From Oceanobacillus sp. Castelsardo (GTDB lineage: Bacteria > Bacillota > Bacilli > Bacillales > Amphibacillaceae), in assembly GCF_001659985.1 (NCBI RefSeq), contig NZ_LYCS01000003.1:62001-126000 (forward strand): 64,000 nt of DNA, read 5' to 3'. Each line of letters starts with the position of its first letter. Positions within the stretch are counted from its first letter, which is position 1. The position numbers and the translations under genes were made by a program. A model generated the notes under the pieces. The model saw only the letters and a list, made by a program, of their open reading frames with translations, searched no databases and was not told the DNA's origin. Below, piece by piece: positions 38,734 through 48,849 of this stretch.

Positions 38734-40842
38734 TTAGGAAACTAATTCTTTTTCCTCTACTAATACCGATAAAGCTAAGATCTCAGCTACGTCCATGGTG
38801 CTGATGTCTTCTTCTACTTCTTTGGCTTTCGTCCCGTCGCTTAGCATCGTTAGGCAGAATGGGCATGCGGATGAAATCATGGATGGGTTAACGGCTAGTG
38901 CTTGTTCTGTTCGTGCGACGTTGATACGGTTCCCTGTTGTATCTTCTGCCCACATCAAGCCACCACCGGCACCGCAACACATTCCATTTTCACGACTACG
39001 ATCCATTTCAACTAACTCAAGCCCAGGAATAGATTGCAAGATTTCCCTTGGCGGGTCGTAAACTCCGTTATATCTTCCTAGATAACAAGAGTCATGATAC
39101 GTTAAGCGTTCATTAATCTCACGTTTTGGTGCTAGTTTTCCAGATTTCACAAGGTCATATAATAATTGCGTATGGTGATACACCTCTGCTTCATAGCCAA
39201 AATCAGGGTATTCATTTTTGAAAATATTATATGCGTGTGGATCGATGGTAACAATCTTCTTCACGTTATGTTTTTCAAATGTCTTAATATTTTTCTCGGC
39301 AATTTCTTGGAATAAAAATTCATTCCCGATACGACGGGCTGTATCTCCAGAGTTTGCTTCTTGGTTACCAAGAATGGCAAAGCTAATTCCCGCTTTGTTC
39401 ATCAATTTGGCAAATGCGATAGCAATCTTCTGACTACGGCTATCGTAAGCTCCCATAGAACTCACCCAGAATAAATATTCGAATTCTTTTCCTTCCTTTT
39501 TCAATTCTTTGACAGTCGGTACATAAATAGATTCATCTTCATCACGCCATTTAATACGGTCTTTTTTCGATAATCCCCATGGGTTTCCTTGGCGTTCGAT
39601 ATTCATTACCGCACGTTGTACATCGGAATCCATTTTCCCTTCCGTCATTACTAGGTAACGGCGCATATCCATAATTGTTCCAACATGTTCATTGGTTACT
39701 GGACAAGCATCCTCACAGTTACGGCAAGTTGTACATGCACTAAGCTCAGCCTCTGTAATAACATCCCCAATGAGACTTACTTCTTGAATCGTTGCAGCTG
39801 CTTCTCCACCAGCGCTTGCTTGATTACCGGATGTATTGGAAAACGCGTAGGCAGGTACCCAAGCTGATTTACCAGTAACTGCGGCCCCTTTTTCAGTTAA
39901 ATGGTCTCGGAGCTTAACCATAATATCCATCGGGGAAAGCATTTTACCAGTACCCGCTGCTGGACATACGTCTGTACAACGTCCACATTCCACACAAGCA
40001 TAGAAATCCAACATTTGAAATTGCTGGAAATCCTCTACTTTCCCAACACCAAAGGATATTTCCTCTTCACTTTCCGCAGATTCTTCGTCGATATCGAAAT
40101 CTATCTTTTCCAATTTACCCGGTACTTTCTTACTTAAGAAAACATTAATTGGTGCTGCAAGTAAGTGCGCGTGTTTGGATTGTGGTACATAGATTAGGAA
40201 AGATAATAGTGTGATTGTATGTATCCACCATGCGACATAAAAAAGTACTGTAGCTGCTCCTGGGGATAAGAATCCAAAGATCATTGCAATGACACTTGCA
40301 ACAGGTTCTGTCCAACCCGCTTCCGCCCCATGCCAGATCATCGCCATTCCATTCCCGAATAAAACAGAAAGCATTAAGGTTCCAATAAAAATAAGTACAA
40401 GTCCCGCTTTAAATCCTCTTTTTAAACGCACAATCTTCTCAATGTAGCGACGGTAGAATGCCCAAATAACTGCAACAAGAATCATTAATGTTACAAGTTC
40501 TTGGAAAAAGACAAACCCCGGATAGAACATGCCAAATGGCAAATGATTGCCTGGTGATAGACCCTTTACAAACATATCAATCGCGCCAAATTGGACAAGG
40601 ATAAATCCATAGAACATCATGACGTGAATCGCTCCAGATTTTTTATCCTTCAGTAATTTGGACTGACCAAAAACAATGGTTCCAACACGTTTTAAACGCA
40701 TCTTTACCTCGCCATCAAACTCAGATTTCTTACCCAGTTTGATGTACGCTAATCTCGTAGTTACAACTTTTGCAAATAGGTAAAGCGCATAGATGGTAAC
40801 TACTAAAAAGGCAATCCAATTGATGATTAGGAATGTATCCAT
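38734..40842 (-). CDS. fadF: Iron-sulfur membrane oxidoreductase FadF (heterodisulfide reductase-like)
   Basis: 702 residues. The N-terminal part (about 1-225) has five or six membrane helices of the nitrate-reductase gamma type. Two 4Fe-4S motifs follow: CVECGRCTDVCP and CTTCRNCEDACP. The C-terminal half has two CCG-type domains, with HDSCYLGR and MCCGAGGGLMW. It probably takes electrons from ETF or acyl-CoA oxidation to quinone, which would let the two dehydrogenases turn over (inference). The ATG follows AAAGGAGAGGAAGAA. A FadR-like operator overlaps its promoter. Confidence 0.92.
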   Translation of the reverse strand: MDTFLIINWIAFLVVTIYALYLFAKVVTTRLAYIKLGKKSEFDGEVKMRLKRVGTIVFGQSKLLKDKKSGAIHVMMFYGFILVQFGAIDMFVKGLSPGNHLPFGMFYPGFVFFQELVTLMILVAVIWAFYRRYIEKIVRLKRGFKAGLVLIFIGTLMLSVLFGNGMAMIWHGAEAGWTEPVASVIAMIFGFLSPGAATVLFYVAWWIHTITLLSFLIYVPQSKHAHLLAAPINVFLSKKVPGKLEKIDFDIDEESAESEEEISFGVGKVEDFQQFQMLDFYACVECGRCTDVCPAAGTGKMLSPMDIMVKLRDHLTEKGAAVTGKSAWVPAYAFSNTSGNQASAGGEAAATIQEVSLIGDVITEAELSACTTCRNCEDACPVTNEHVGTIMDMRRYLVMTEGKMDSDVQRAVMNIERQGNPWGLSKKDRIKWRDEDESIYVPTVKELKKEGKEFEYLFWVSSMGAYDSRSQKIAIAFAKLMNKAGISFAILGNQEANSGDTARRIGNEFLFQEIAEKNIKTFEKHNVKKIVTIDPHAYNIFKNEYPDFGYEAEVYHHTQLLYDLVKSGKLAPKREINERLTYHDSCYLGRYNGVYDPPREILQSIPGLELVEMDRSRENGMCCGAGGGLMWAEDTTGNRINVARTEQALAVNPSMISSACPFCLTMLSDGTKAKEVEEDISTMDVAEILALSVLVEEKELVS

Positions 40843-40920
40843 TTCTTCCTCTCCTTTTTATCCAACTAATGTTAACGATTTCATTTATCTGAAAAGTCTA
40901 GAAGCTATAATGTTATACCT

Positions 40921-40950
40921 ATCATATATGATGAGTGAGCGTTCAGTCAA
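40921..40950 (-). promoter_or_regulatory. fadF promoter with overlapping FadR-like operator
   Basis: On the minus strand TTGACT (40945-40950), 18 bp, then TATGAT (40921-40926). The 18-bp operator TGAGTGAGCGTTCAGTCA (40932-40949) covers the -35 box and most of the spacer. It is palindromic at 14 of 18 positions. Binding there would block RNA polymerase. Confidence 0.65.
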
Positions 40951-40993
40951 ACTAAAATTATAAAATTTTAAGTTTTTAGTTTTTTGAACGCCC

Positions 40994-41035
40994 TAAAAAA
41001 CACTACCTCCTTTTCATAAATAAGAAATAGTGTTT
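40994..41035 (-). terminator. Intrinsic terminator of argS
   Basis: On the minus strand AAAACACTA pairs with TAGTGTTTT, with partial inner pairing, followed by TTAGGG. It lies about 50 bp after the argS stop. Confidence 0.65.
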
Positions 41036-41085
41036 TCTAGTGTATCTATATGTTTTAGTTTTTCAATTTATGATAGATTAGTACC

Positions 41086-42756
41086 TTACATCTTCTCTGG
41101 GGCAGAAACTCCAATCAAGTTTAATCCATTCGCTAACGTAGTTCGTACAGCCTTCATTAAAGCAATACGAGCGTTGGTTTGTTCTTTGTTATCTTGATCC
41201 AACACTTTCTCTGCATTGTAAAAGCTATGCAATAAGGTAGCTAAATCAAATACAAATTGTGTCACCTTATGTGGTAATTGTTTTTCGGCTGCTTCTGCTA
41301 CAACTTGAGGGAATTCCCCAAGTTTCTTCAATAAATCTACTTCTTTTTCAGAAGTTAGTAAGCTTGCATCATACGTTGATTCTGTGTCGAATCCTTTGTT
41401 TTTCGCTTGTTCTAACATCGTACAAATTCTAGCATGGGCATATTGAACATAATAGATTGGGTTGTCATTAGACTGGGAACGCGCAAGGTCCATATCGAAA
41501 TCTAATTGAGAATCATTGGAACGAGTCACGAAGAAATAACGCGCGGCATCTACCCCAACATCTTCCATTAAGTCACGTAATGCTACCGCCCTACCTGTTC
41601 GTTTACTCATCCGAACCTTTTCTCCGCCTTCAAAGAGGTTCACCATTTGAATAATCTTCACATGGAATTTATCGGATGGATAACCTAGAGCTTGAATTGC
41701 TGCTCGCATTCTTGGTACATAACCGTGATGGTCGGCACCCCATACGTTAATAAGTTGATCAAAGCCTCTATCTAATTTATTTTTATGATAAGCGATATCT
41801 GGTGTTAAATAGGTGTAACTTCCATCTTTTTTCACCAATACACGGTCTTTATCGTCACCAAAATCGGTTGACTTAAACCATGTTGCATCTTCTTTTTCAT
41901 AAATGTAGCTACCTTCATCTAATTTTTTCAGTGCATCCGTAATCTGATTATCTTGATAAAGGGATCTTTCAGAGAACCAATGATCAAATTCTACACGGAA
42001 TGCTTTCAAATCATTTTTAATATTTTCAAGTGAGGACTGTAAACCAAATTCTTTAAAGTATGCAATCCGTTCTTCTTGAGCTTGGTTCGCCCATTTGTCG
42101 CCATCTTGTGCAACAAGTTTCTTAGCAATTTCGATAATGGCTTGGCCATGGTAACCATCTTCTGGCATTTCAACATCTTTACCTAATTGTTGTAAATAAC
42201 GTGCTTCAACAGAATAGGCCAGATTGTCAATTTGATTACCGGCATCATTAATATAGTATTCTCGCTGAACCTCATATCCTGCGGCATCTAAAACATTACA
42301 TAGTACATCACCATATGCAGCGCCACGGGCATGTCCTAAGTGAAGGTCACCAGTCGGGTTAACGGAAACAAATTCCACTTGAACCTTTTCGCCTTTTCCA
42401 GCATCTGTTTTTCCGTAAGCTTCGCCAGCTTCTAAAATCGTCGGGATAATGTCGCCTAAAAAGTCATTTTTCATGAAAAAATTAATGAATCCCGGCCCAG
42501 CAACTTCCACCTTTTCAATAGATGCTTTCGATTGGTCCAGATGTTGAATAATGTCATCTGCAATTTGACGAGGTGCTTTTTTCGCAATTCTAGCTAGTTG
42601 CATCGCGATATTTGCTGCAAAGTCGCCATGTGCTTTATCTTTCGGTTTTTCTAATACAATGTCAGGAAGTTCTTCTTTCGTTGCTAAATCGGCATTAATT
42701 ACCGCATTTGCTATTTCCTGCCTTAATGTATCTTCTGTTTGTTCCAATACATTCAT
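41086..42756 (-). CDS. argS: Arginyl-tRNA synthetase
   Basis: Class I synthetase charging tRNA-Arg. 556 residues. The N-terminal Add-1 domain is about 1-115; HIGH motif is HLGH at 139-142 ([15 protein letters not shown]); the KMSKS region reads [10 protein letters not shown]; the helical anticodon-binding domain is C-terminal (about 435-556). The ATG follows GAGGAGGATTCCCA and overlaps the ywiB stop by 4 bp, so the two are co-translated. Confidence 0.97.
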   Translation of the reverse strand: MNVLEQTEDTLRQEIANAVINADLATKEELPDIVLEKPKDKAHGDFAANIAMQLARIAKKAPRQIADDIIQHLDQSKASIEKVEVAGPGFINFFMKNDFLGDIIPTILEAGEAYGKTDAGKGEKVQVEFVSVNPTGDLHLGHARGAAYGDVLCNVLDAAGYEVQREYYINDAGNQIDNLAYSVEARYLQQLGKDVEMPEDGYHGQAIIEIAKKLVAQDGDKWANQAQEERIAYFKEFGLQSSLENIKNDLKAFRVEFDHWFSERSLYQDNQITDALKKLDEGSYIYEKEDATWFKSTDFGDDKDRVLVKKDGSYTYLTPDIAYHKNKLDRGFDQLINVWGADHHGYVPRMRAAIQALGYPSDKFHVKIIQMVNLFEGGEKVRMSKRTGRAVALRDLMEDVGVDAARYFFVTRSNDSQLDFDMDLARSQSNDNPIYYVQYAHARICTMLEQAKNKGFDTESTYDASLLTSEKEVDLLKKLGEFPQVVAEAAEKQLPHKVTQFVFDLATLLHSFYNAEKVLDQDNKEQTNARIALMKAVRTTLANGLNLIGVSAPEKM

Positions 42757-43193
42757 TGGGAATCCTCCTCATTAAAACTAAGTATTAATTCATGTTTCCG
42801 TTCATCGGGTTGCCCATTTAATTTTACTGTATAAGAAAGAATGAGTTGTCCCTCGGCTTCGTCTTTTAATTTATACGCAATTTTTTTTGTGAATGTTTCC
42901 ATATGTATTGCCCCATGTGGATGTTTATATACATTTTCGGTACGGTGGTTAATATCAAACTTTTGATTCATCGATACCGGGCCAGTGCGTTTAATGTTGA
43001 CGGAGCCTTCTTGGATGGTAATAAAGTTTTTTACTTTCATTTCTTCATCCATTATCTCGTCAAAGGTAAGGACGTCCATTTTTCCTTTTCTATAAAATTT
43101 TCCATTGCTTATGATTTCACTTTGTTCTTTAGAACCTTGATCATCAATGGTTGTTTGAAGTTTAACTTGTACATTTTTTTGAACCGAACTCAT
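42753..43193 (-). CDS. ywiB: DUF1934 beta-barrel protein YwiB
   Basis: About 146 residues, calycin-like family of unknown function conserved upstream of argS. Beta-rich, with [28 protein letters not shown] and [15 protein letters not shown]. The frame can start at 43235, but the ATG at 43193 has AAAAAGGACG at 8 nt and gives the usual family length, so it is chosen. ATGA overlap with argS. Confidence 0.85.
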   Translation of the reverse strand: MSSVQKNVQVKLQTTIDDQGSKEQSEIISNGKFYRKGKMDVLTFDEIMDEEMKVKNFITIQEGSVNIKRTGPVSMNQKFDINHRTENVYKHPHGAIHMETFTKKIAYKLKDEAEGQLILSYTVKLNGQPDERKHELILSFNEEDSQ

Positions 43194-43334
43194 AGTATCG
43201 TCCTTTTTATTTTTAGTAATCTTAGCATTCGTCATTCCTTTGGGCGAGTGCCTTGATGCACTTAAGTAAATTTGGGCTGGGACAAAATGTTTTTATCAAA
43301 TTAAATACGAACATGATTCGTGCGAATAACTCGC

Positions 43335-43510
43335 TCCGGAAATATACTTCGCTTTCCGCGGGCGGCTGTTGAGCCTACTCCGGTCTATCGCCCTTCGTAG
43401 TCTCACCTAGGCCTTTCCTCCCGCAGGACAAGGAACACTACGTCAGCGATACATCGCACGCAGAAAATGCGGATGCATTTTCAAGGAGTCTTCGTATATT
43501 TCCTACGCTA
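43335..43510 (+). repeat. R3 repeat element
   Basis: GGAAATATACTTCGCTTTCC, then CGGGCGGCTGTTGAGCCT, CGCAGGACAAGGAACACTAC, GTCAGCGATACATCGCACGC and TTCAAGGAGTCTTCGTATAT. The last three blocks match the 31.7 kb copy in order. Fragments of its first block recur at 34.94 and 48.79 kb. It fills the gap between ywiB and speB. No gene seen. Confidence 0.75.
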
Positions 43511-43582
43511 AATTAGTGTATTGTCCGCCTTTAAAGTTAAATACTTTAATTATGTCCTAGATCTAATATACAAAATCATATA

Positions 43583-43608
43583 ATGCCTATTATAGCTATA
43601 ATAGGCAT
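43583..43608. terminator. Palindromic hairpin downstream of speB
   Basis: ATGCCTATTATAG and CTATAATAGGCAT form a perfect 26-bp palindrome. GTTTTTTC follows on the plus side and a looser AT tract on the minus side. It most likely ends the speE-speB transcript, though the better T run faces the other way. Confidence 0.5.
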
Positions 43609-43672
43609 GTTTTTTCAATATATGTGTTGTGTACTCTTCGGTTATTTTTCGATATAGGTACTCAATCCGGAA

Positions 43673-44545
43673 TTACTTCACCCAACCAAGCAAAATCTCT
43701 CTAATAAACTTACTTGCTGCAATTGCCGTTTTTTCAGAGTGATCGTAGGCTGGTGCAACTTCTACGAGATCGGCTCCAATGACATTGATTTTGGAATCAG
43801 CGATTAGTTGGATGACTTCTAATAATTCGTTGGAGGTAATTCCACCTGCTTCTGCGGTTCCAGTTCCCGGGGCATATGCAGGGTCAAGGACATCTATATC
43901 AATTGTGACATACACGTTTCTACCAACTAATGTTGGCAGTATTTTGCGTAGTGGTTCCGCTACATGAAATTTGGACAGATGCATACCACTTTCTTTCGCA
44001 TATTGAAACTCTTCACGCATACCGGAACGAATGCCGAATGAATAAACATTTTCAGGCCCAATTAATTCGCAAATCTTTCTTACTGGCGTGGAGTGGGACA
44101 ACGATTCTCCTTCATATTCCTCTCTTAAATCAGCATGGGCATCAATATGAATAAATGCCATATCTGGATATTTCTGATACATCGATTGAATAATAGGCCA
44201 TGTCACAAGATGCTCTCCTCCAAGCCCAATTGGAAACTTCTCCAATTGTAATAACTGATCGATATAGTCGCGAATCATGTTAAGACTTCGTTCTGCATTT
44301 CCAAAAGGTAAAGGAATATCTCCCGCATCGAAAAAATCAATTTCTTCTAAATGCTTATCCATATAAGGACTATATTCTTCAAGACCTATTGATGCTTCCC
44401 TTATACGCCCTGGGCCAAACCTGGAACCCGGACGAAAGCTAACGGTCCAGTCCATTGGCATCCCATAAATGACAGCTTTCGCCTTTTCAAAGTCTGAACC
44501 CGACATGATAAAAACTTTACCCGAATATGCCTCATCAAATCTCAT
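43673..44545 (-). CDS. speB: Agmatinase
   Basis: Ureohydrolase splitting agmatine into putrescine and urea. 290 residues. Binuclear Mn motifs: GLGGEHLVTWP (about 108-118), FIHIDAHADLREEYEGESLS (about 131-150) and VTIDIDVLDPAYAPGTGTAE (about 208-227). The ATG follows AAGGGGAGAAGCGAA. It lies 13 bp after speE, and the pair makes spermidine from agmatine-derived putrescine. Confidence 0.95.
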   Translation of the reverse strand: MRFDEAYSGKVFIMSGSDFEKAKAVIYGMPMDWTVSFRPGSRFGPGRIREASIGLEEYSPYMDKHLEEIDFFDAGDIPLPFGNAERSLNMIRDYIDQLLQLEKFPIGLGGEHLVTWPIIQSMYQKYPDMAFIHIDAHADLREEYEGESLSHSTPVRKICELIGPENVYSFGIRSGMREEFQYAKESGMHLSKFHVAEPLRKILPTLVGRNVYVTIDIDVLDPAYAPGTGTAEAGGITSNELLEVIQLIADSKINVIGADLVEVAPAYDHSEKTAIAASKFIREILLGWVK

Positions 44546-44558
44546 TTCGCTTCTCCCC

Positions 44559-45386
44559 TTATTTCGTCAAATCTTTCACAAATTTAGGCAATACGAAAGA
44601 GGCAAAATGGATTTCTGGAGTATAGTATTTGGTCTCCATGTCAAAGAAACGCTCTTCTTTCACTTTTAATGGATCATGTATTTTACTCCCCATCGTAAAT
44701 GTCCAAAGACCACTTGGATACGTTGGGATATTCGCCGTATACAAACGTGTTACAGGAAAAATTTCTTTCACATCTTGAAAAGCCTGCTTAATTAAGTCCG
44801 CCTTAAACCACGGATTATCGGTTTGTGCAACAAAAATACCGTCATCTTTTAATGCCTTTGAAATTCCTGCATAGAAACCTTTCGTAAAAAGATTAACGGC
44901 AGGTCCAACTGGTTCTGTTGAATCAACCATGATGACATCAAATGCTTTCACACTATTCGCGATATACATAAAGCCGTCCTCTACTTTTACCTCTACACGC
45001 TCATTATTAAAACCATTCGCAATCGTTGGAAGGTATTTCTTAGAATACTCAATCACTTTTCCATCAATATCAACAAGTGTTACCTTCTCAACCGATTGAT
45101 GCTTCAACACTTCCCGTATGACACCACCATCACCTCCACCAACAACAAGCACGTTTTTCGGATTTGGATGGGTAAACAACGGAACATGTGCAACCATTTC
45201 ATGATAAACAAACTCGTCTTTCTCTGTTGTCATTACCATATCATCTAAAATGAGCATATTTCCCCATTCTTCCGTTTCAACCATTTGTAAATCTTGAAAA
45301 TCTGTTCGTTCGGAAACGTAAGTCTGTTTTATTTTAGCTGTAATTCCAAAATTATCTGTTTGCTTTTCCGTGAACCAAATACTCAT
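44559..45386 (-). CDS. speE: Spermidine synthase
   Basis: Transfers aminopropyl from decarboxylated SAM to putrescine. 275 residues. Motifs: [17 protein letters not shown] (about 79-95), the acidic [16 protein letters not shown] and [15 protein letters not shown] (about 153-167). N-terminal beta-strand domain, then Rossmann domain. The ATG follows TAGGAGATGGACAAACG. First gene of speE-speB; its upstream region is occupied by array E. Confidence 0.96.
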   Translation of the reverse strand: MSIWFTEKQTDNFGITAKIKQTYVSERTDFQDLQMVETEEWGNMLILDDMVMTTEKDEFVYHEMVAHVPLFTHPNPKNVLVVGGGDGGVIREVLKHQSVEKVTLVDIDGKVIEYSKKYLPTIANGFNNERVEVKVEDGFMYIANSVKAFDVIMVDSTEPVGPAVNLFTKGFYAGISKALKDDGIFVAQTDNPWFKADLIKQAFQDVKEIFPVTRLYTANIPTYPSGLWTFTMGSKIHDPLKVKEERFFDMETKYYTPEIHFASFVLPKFVKDLTK

Positions 45387-45557
45387 CGTTTGTCCATCTC
45401 CTAATGTAGCAATTTATTTATCTAATAACAGTTTTAAAATCGTTTTCTAAACAAATCGATTATAGAGAAATTCTCGAAAAAAACAAGCATTTTTTTAAAG
45501 AAAACAAAATTATTTCTACGGGATTGGGATGGTCTTAAAGGATGATGGAAGATGATA

Positions 45558-45790
45558 CTGATAAATTCTTCTGTATGCCGATATCCGCGATCGAGTGCTG
45601 ATATATCTTCTTCTATGCTGATATCACACCATCGAGTGCTGATATATCTTCTTCTATGCTGATATCACACCATCGAATGCTGATATATCTCCTTGTATGC
45701 TGATATCCGCGATTGAGTGCTGATATATCTCCTTGTATGCTGATATCTGCAACCGAGTGCTGATATCACACGCTCTAATACTGATTTACC
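45558..45790 (+). repeat. 21-bp tandem array E between speE and pbpG
   Basis: Eleven units with cores CTGATAT, CCGATAT or ACTGATTT at 20- or 21-bp steps. Two unit types alternate: GCTGATATATCTTCTTCTAT and GCTGATATCACACCATCGAG. This gives a 41-bp dimer repeated about five times. It lies between two divergent genes, so any promoter for speE must lie close to that gene. Confidence 0.93.
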
Positions 45791-45885
45791 TTACTAAATT
45801 CCTTCATTCCATTTCTCTCTTCACCTAAAATTTAGTCCGCAGACCCTTTCCCCAAGCCGTTTGTTTTCGGATTGAATGTTTATTT

Positions 45886-45915
45886 GTATTTATCTTTTCC
45901 CATAATGGTAGTAAT
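45886..45915 (+). promoter_or_regulatory. Possible forespore (sigma-F/G type) promoter of pbpG
   Basis: GTATT (45886-45890), 16 bp, then GGTAGTAAT (45907-45915), close to the sigma-F pattern GYATA ... GGNNANANT. It ends 34 bp before the ATG. pbpG of B. subtilis is sigma-F dependent, which supports the reading. Confidence 0.5.
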
Positions 45916-45949
45916 ACACTCGTAAATCTTGAATGATGGGGTTTTTGTG

Positions 45950-47992
45950 ATGAATAAACGCAGATTAAGGAAATACAGAATCATTTTTAAATTAATCACT
46001 ACTTTAGTAGGTTTTGTAATACTTTCTATCATCGGAATCTATACGATTAGTTTTATACTAGGTCCACCACCACTTACGAATGAAGAAAATACGATTTATT
46101 ATAGTGACTCCAATGAGATAATCGGTGAAGAACATGGTACGGAAAACCGTTATTGGATTGATTTAGAGGATATGTCTCCACATATTATTAATGCGACTTT
46201 AATTGTGGAAGATCAACATTTTAAAGAACATAATGGATTTGATTATAAGCGGATTATTGGTGCAATTATTCAAAATATAACCTCTGGATCATTAAAAGAA
46301 GGTGCAAGTACATTAACACAACAATTAGCAAGAAATCTCTACCTATCCCATGAAAAAACTTGGAATCGAAAAATAAAAGAGGCCTTTTATACGGTTCGTT
46401 TAGAAATGTATTATTCCAAAGGTGAAATTTTGGAAGGGTATTTGAATTCCATTTATTACGGGCATGGTGCTTATGGGATTGAAGCAGCAAGTAACTATTT
46501 TTTTGATAAATCATCAACAGACTTAGAAATTGCTGAGGCAGCGATGTTAGCAGGAATACCAAAAGGACCGACCTATTATTCTCCATTAAACGATAAGGAA
46601 AATGCTGATCAACGCCAAGAACAAATATTACAGTTAATGTTAACAAACGATATGATTTCAAATGATGATTATCAAAACGCCAAAGCTACCGTGCTTGTTT
46701 ACTCTAAAAAGAAAAAAGAAAGTATGGATTCAATTGGCCCTTATTTTCAGGATGTCGTTTTGAAAGAGGCTTCGAAAATACTCGATCTTAATACTGAGGA
46801 AATTCGCTCTAGCGGATTCGAGATTTACACTACACTTGATAGGGAAATGCAAATTGGATTAGAGGAATCGGTTTCTGCCACAATAGATCAAGAAAGTAAC
46901 ATGCAAATTGGTGCATTGGCAATGGATCCAAACACCGGAGCAGTTAAAGCAATGGTAGGTGGACGTGATTATTCGGAAAGTCCATTTAATCGCGCAGTGG
47001 ATGCAAGGAGAATGGCCGGTTCTACTTTCAAGCCATTTTTATACTATGCCGCTTTAGAAAATGGCTATACCGCAAGCACGATGTTAACGAGTAAGCCGAC
47101 TACGTTCGAACTAGCAGATGGTGAAGTTTATCGCCCTAGTAACTTTAATGACTATTATGCCTATGAACCCATTTCCTTAGCCCAAGCTTTAGCGTTATCG
47201 GATAATATTTATGCTGTAAAAACCAATTTATATTTAACTCCTGAAAAACTCGTAAATACGGCGAGAAGATTTGGCTTAACTGGTGAACTTCCAGAGGTCC
47301 CATCCTTAGCCTTAGGATCCGCTTCTGTATCCTTACAAGAAATGGTGACAGGATACGGAATGATAGCAAATGGGGGTCACGAAATCAGCAGTTACACGAT
47401 TAAAAGAATCGTAAACCGGGAAGGAAAAACAATTTACGAAAAGGATAACGAAATAGGAGAATTAGTCCTCAATCCAAAGCAAACCTTTATTCTTGCAGAT
47501 TTGATGACCGGCATGTTCGATCAACAACTAGATGGCTATGCTTCTGTCACCGGTGCCCCAATTGCCAACCAATTATCACGCGTATATGCCGGAAAATCGG
47601 GGTCCACAAATTCAGACAGCTGGATGATAGGGTTTAGCCCGCAACTTGTAACTGGTGTTTGGGGTGGTTATGACGATAATCGCGTAATGGAAATGGTAGC
47701 AGAGTCAGGTTATCCGAAAAAGGTTTGGGCTTCTTTTATGGAAAAAGCCCATGAAGACTTACCAGAGAAAGCATTTGAAGCACCGAATGGAGTAGTTGGG
47801 GTAGCAATTGATCCACAAACAGGCGACCTTGCTACCCCATATTGTGAAGTCAGCCGTGTGATGTATTTTGAAAAAGGATCTGAACCAAAGCATTATTGTA
47901 CAGATCATCTTCATAACAATCACAAATCTATTGAAGAAGATAATCAAGGAGGGCCTTTTAAAAGAATTTTTGATTCCCTTTTCGGCCAGTAA
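45950..47992 (+). CDS. pbpG: Class A penicillin-binding protein (PbpG-like)
   Basis: Bifunctional peptidoglycan glycosyltransferase/transpeptidase, probably for spore peptidoglycan. The ATG start gives 680 residues; a TTG at 45929 would add seven. One membrane anchor (about 12-37). Glycosyltransferase domain with catalytic E87 (VEDQHF), then GASTLTQQLARN. Transpeptidase motifs STFK at 358-361, SDN at 417-419 and KSGS at 549-552. No extra C-terminal domain; the tail is Asn/Lys/Glu-rich. Position beside speE matches B. subtilis pbpG. Confidence 0.93.
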   Translation: MNKRRLRKYRIIFKLITTLVGFVILSIIGIYTISFILGPPPLTNEENTIYYSDSNEIIGEEHGTENRYWIDLEDMSPHIINATLIVEDQHFKEHNGFDYKRIIGAIIQNITSGSLKEGASTLTQQLARNLYLSHEKTWNRKIKEAFYTVRLEMYYSKGEILEGYLNSIYYGHGAYGIEAASNYFFDKSSTDLEIAEAAMLAGIPKGPTYYSPLNDKENADQRQEQILQLMLTNDMISNDDYQNAKATVLVYSKKKKESMDSIGPYFQDVVLKEASKILDLNTEEIRSSGFEIYTTLDREMQIGLEESVSATIDQESNMQIGALAMDPNTGAVKAMVGGRDYSESPFNRAVDARRMAGSTFKPFLYYAALENGYTASTMLTSKPTTFELADGEVYRPSNFNDYYAYEPISLAQALALSDNIYAVKTNLYLTPEKLVNTARRFGLTGELPEVPSLALGSASVSLQEMVTGYGMIANGGHEISSYTIKRIVNREGKTIYEKDNEIGELVLNPKQTFILADLMTGMFDQQLDGYASVTGAPIANQLSRVYAGKSGSTNSDSWMIGFSPQLVTGVWGGYDDNRVMEMVAESGYPKKVWASFMEKAHEDLPEKAFEAPNGVVGVAIDPQTGDLATPYCEVSRVMYFEKGSEPKHYCTDHLHNNHKSIEEDNQGGPFKRIFDSLFGQ

Positions 47993-48028
47993 ATCTTTTC
48001 GGCCTTCCTATCTGCTAAAAATAGATAA

Positions 48029-48066
48029 AAAGAAACCGACAACTATATAAGTGTCGGTTTCTTTTT
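48029..48066 (+). terminator. Intrinsic terminator of pbpG
   Basis: AAAGAAACCGACA and TGTCGGTTTCTTT form a 13-bp perfect stem, followed by TTG. It lies 37 bp after pbpG. Confidence 0.85.
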
Positions 48067-48154
48067 GTCCTAGTAATACATGTTTGTCCATGTATCCATA
48101 TTTTACAAATTTCTGTCACAAAGTACAATATGTTCACAAAATGTTCATATTTTC

Positions 48155-48664
48155 TTACTTTGATAACTCTTCTTTCAATTCATCAGATGATAGTTCCCAC
48201 ATTTCTTTATCAAAGTCTTCCAGGAAGTCTCTTAGAAGTTTTCTGGAGTGAGTATCCATGTTGTCTACAATGACTTTCCCCTTCAAAGACTGCTCCATAT
48301 GTTTTATGTGCTCTGGCATGGATTTATAAGCTCTCTTATTTTCACGGTCAACACGAATTTCACAAGCCGTTACTCCACTATAGGTCTTTCCTTCTTCACT
48401 ACGCTCTACATTGACCCAAACAATCCAGTATAACTTTCCATTTGGTACTTCCTCTTTTACGTGGGTCCATTTGACACGACGCTCAATTTTACTGCGTGCA
48501 TGCATTGCGTCCATATCAACATATGCTTCATTTTCATTAGGGTCTACGATAACAGATGACATGTTTTCTAAACTTATCACTCCACCGCCGTAGCCACCAT
48601 GACCGTCTGTTGAGTCATCTTTAATTATGGTAAAAGCATTTTTCTTACTTTTATCGTCACTCAT
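48155..48664 (-). CDS. ywhD: YwhD family protein
   Basis: 169 residues, conserved in Bacillales beside pbpG and ywgA, function unknown. Soluble, charged. Family segments are AFTIIKDDSTDGHGGYGGG (about 10-28), VNVERSEEGKTYSGVTACEI and the Glu-rich C-terminus WELSSDELKEELSK. The ATG follows AAAAAGGAGGATTTC. The gap before it holds a piece like the first block of R3 (about 48778-48810). Confidence 0.88.
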   Translation of the reverse strand: MSDDKSKKNAFTIIKDDSTDGHGGYGGGVISLENMSSVIVDPNENEAYVDMDAMHARSKIERRVKWTHVKEEVPNGKLYWIVWVNVERSEEGKTYSGVTACEIRVDRENKRAYKSMPEHIKHMEQSLKGKVIVDNMDTHSRKLLRDFLEDFDKEMWELSSDELKEELSK

Positions 48665-48849
48665 AAAAAGAAATCCTCCTTTTTTGAACTCATACTATTA
48701 TCCATTTTTACTAATTTTACCAGAGTTCATACTTTGTTTCACTTATTGCATACTATAATCGCTGTCAATATGTCCACAGTCCGAATACCCTTCGCTTTCC
48801 AAGGGAGGCAAAAAGAAAATCCAAACAGGATACAGTTCCTACTTGGATC

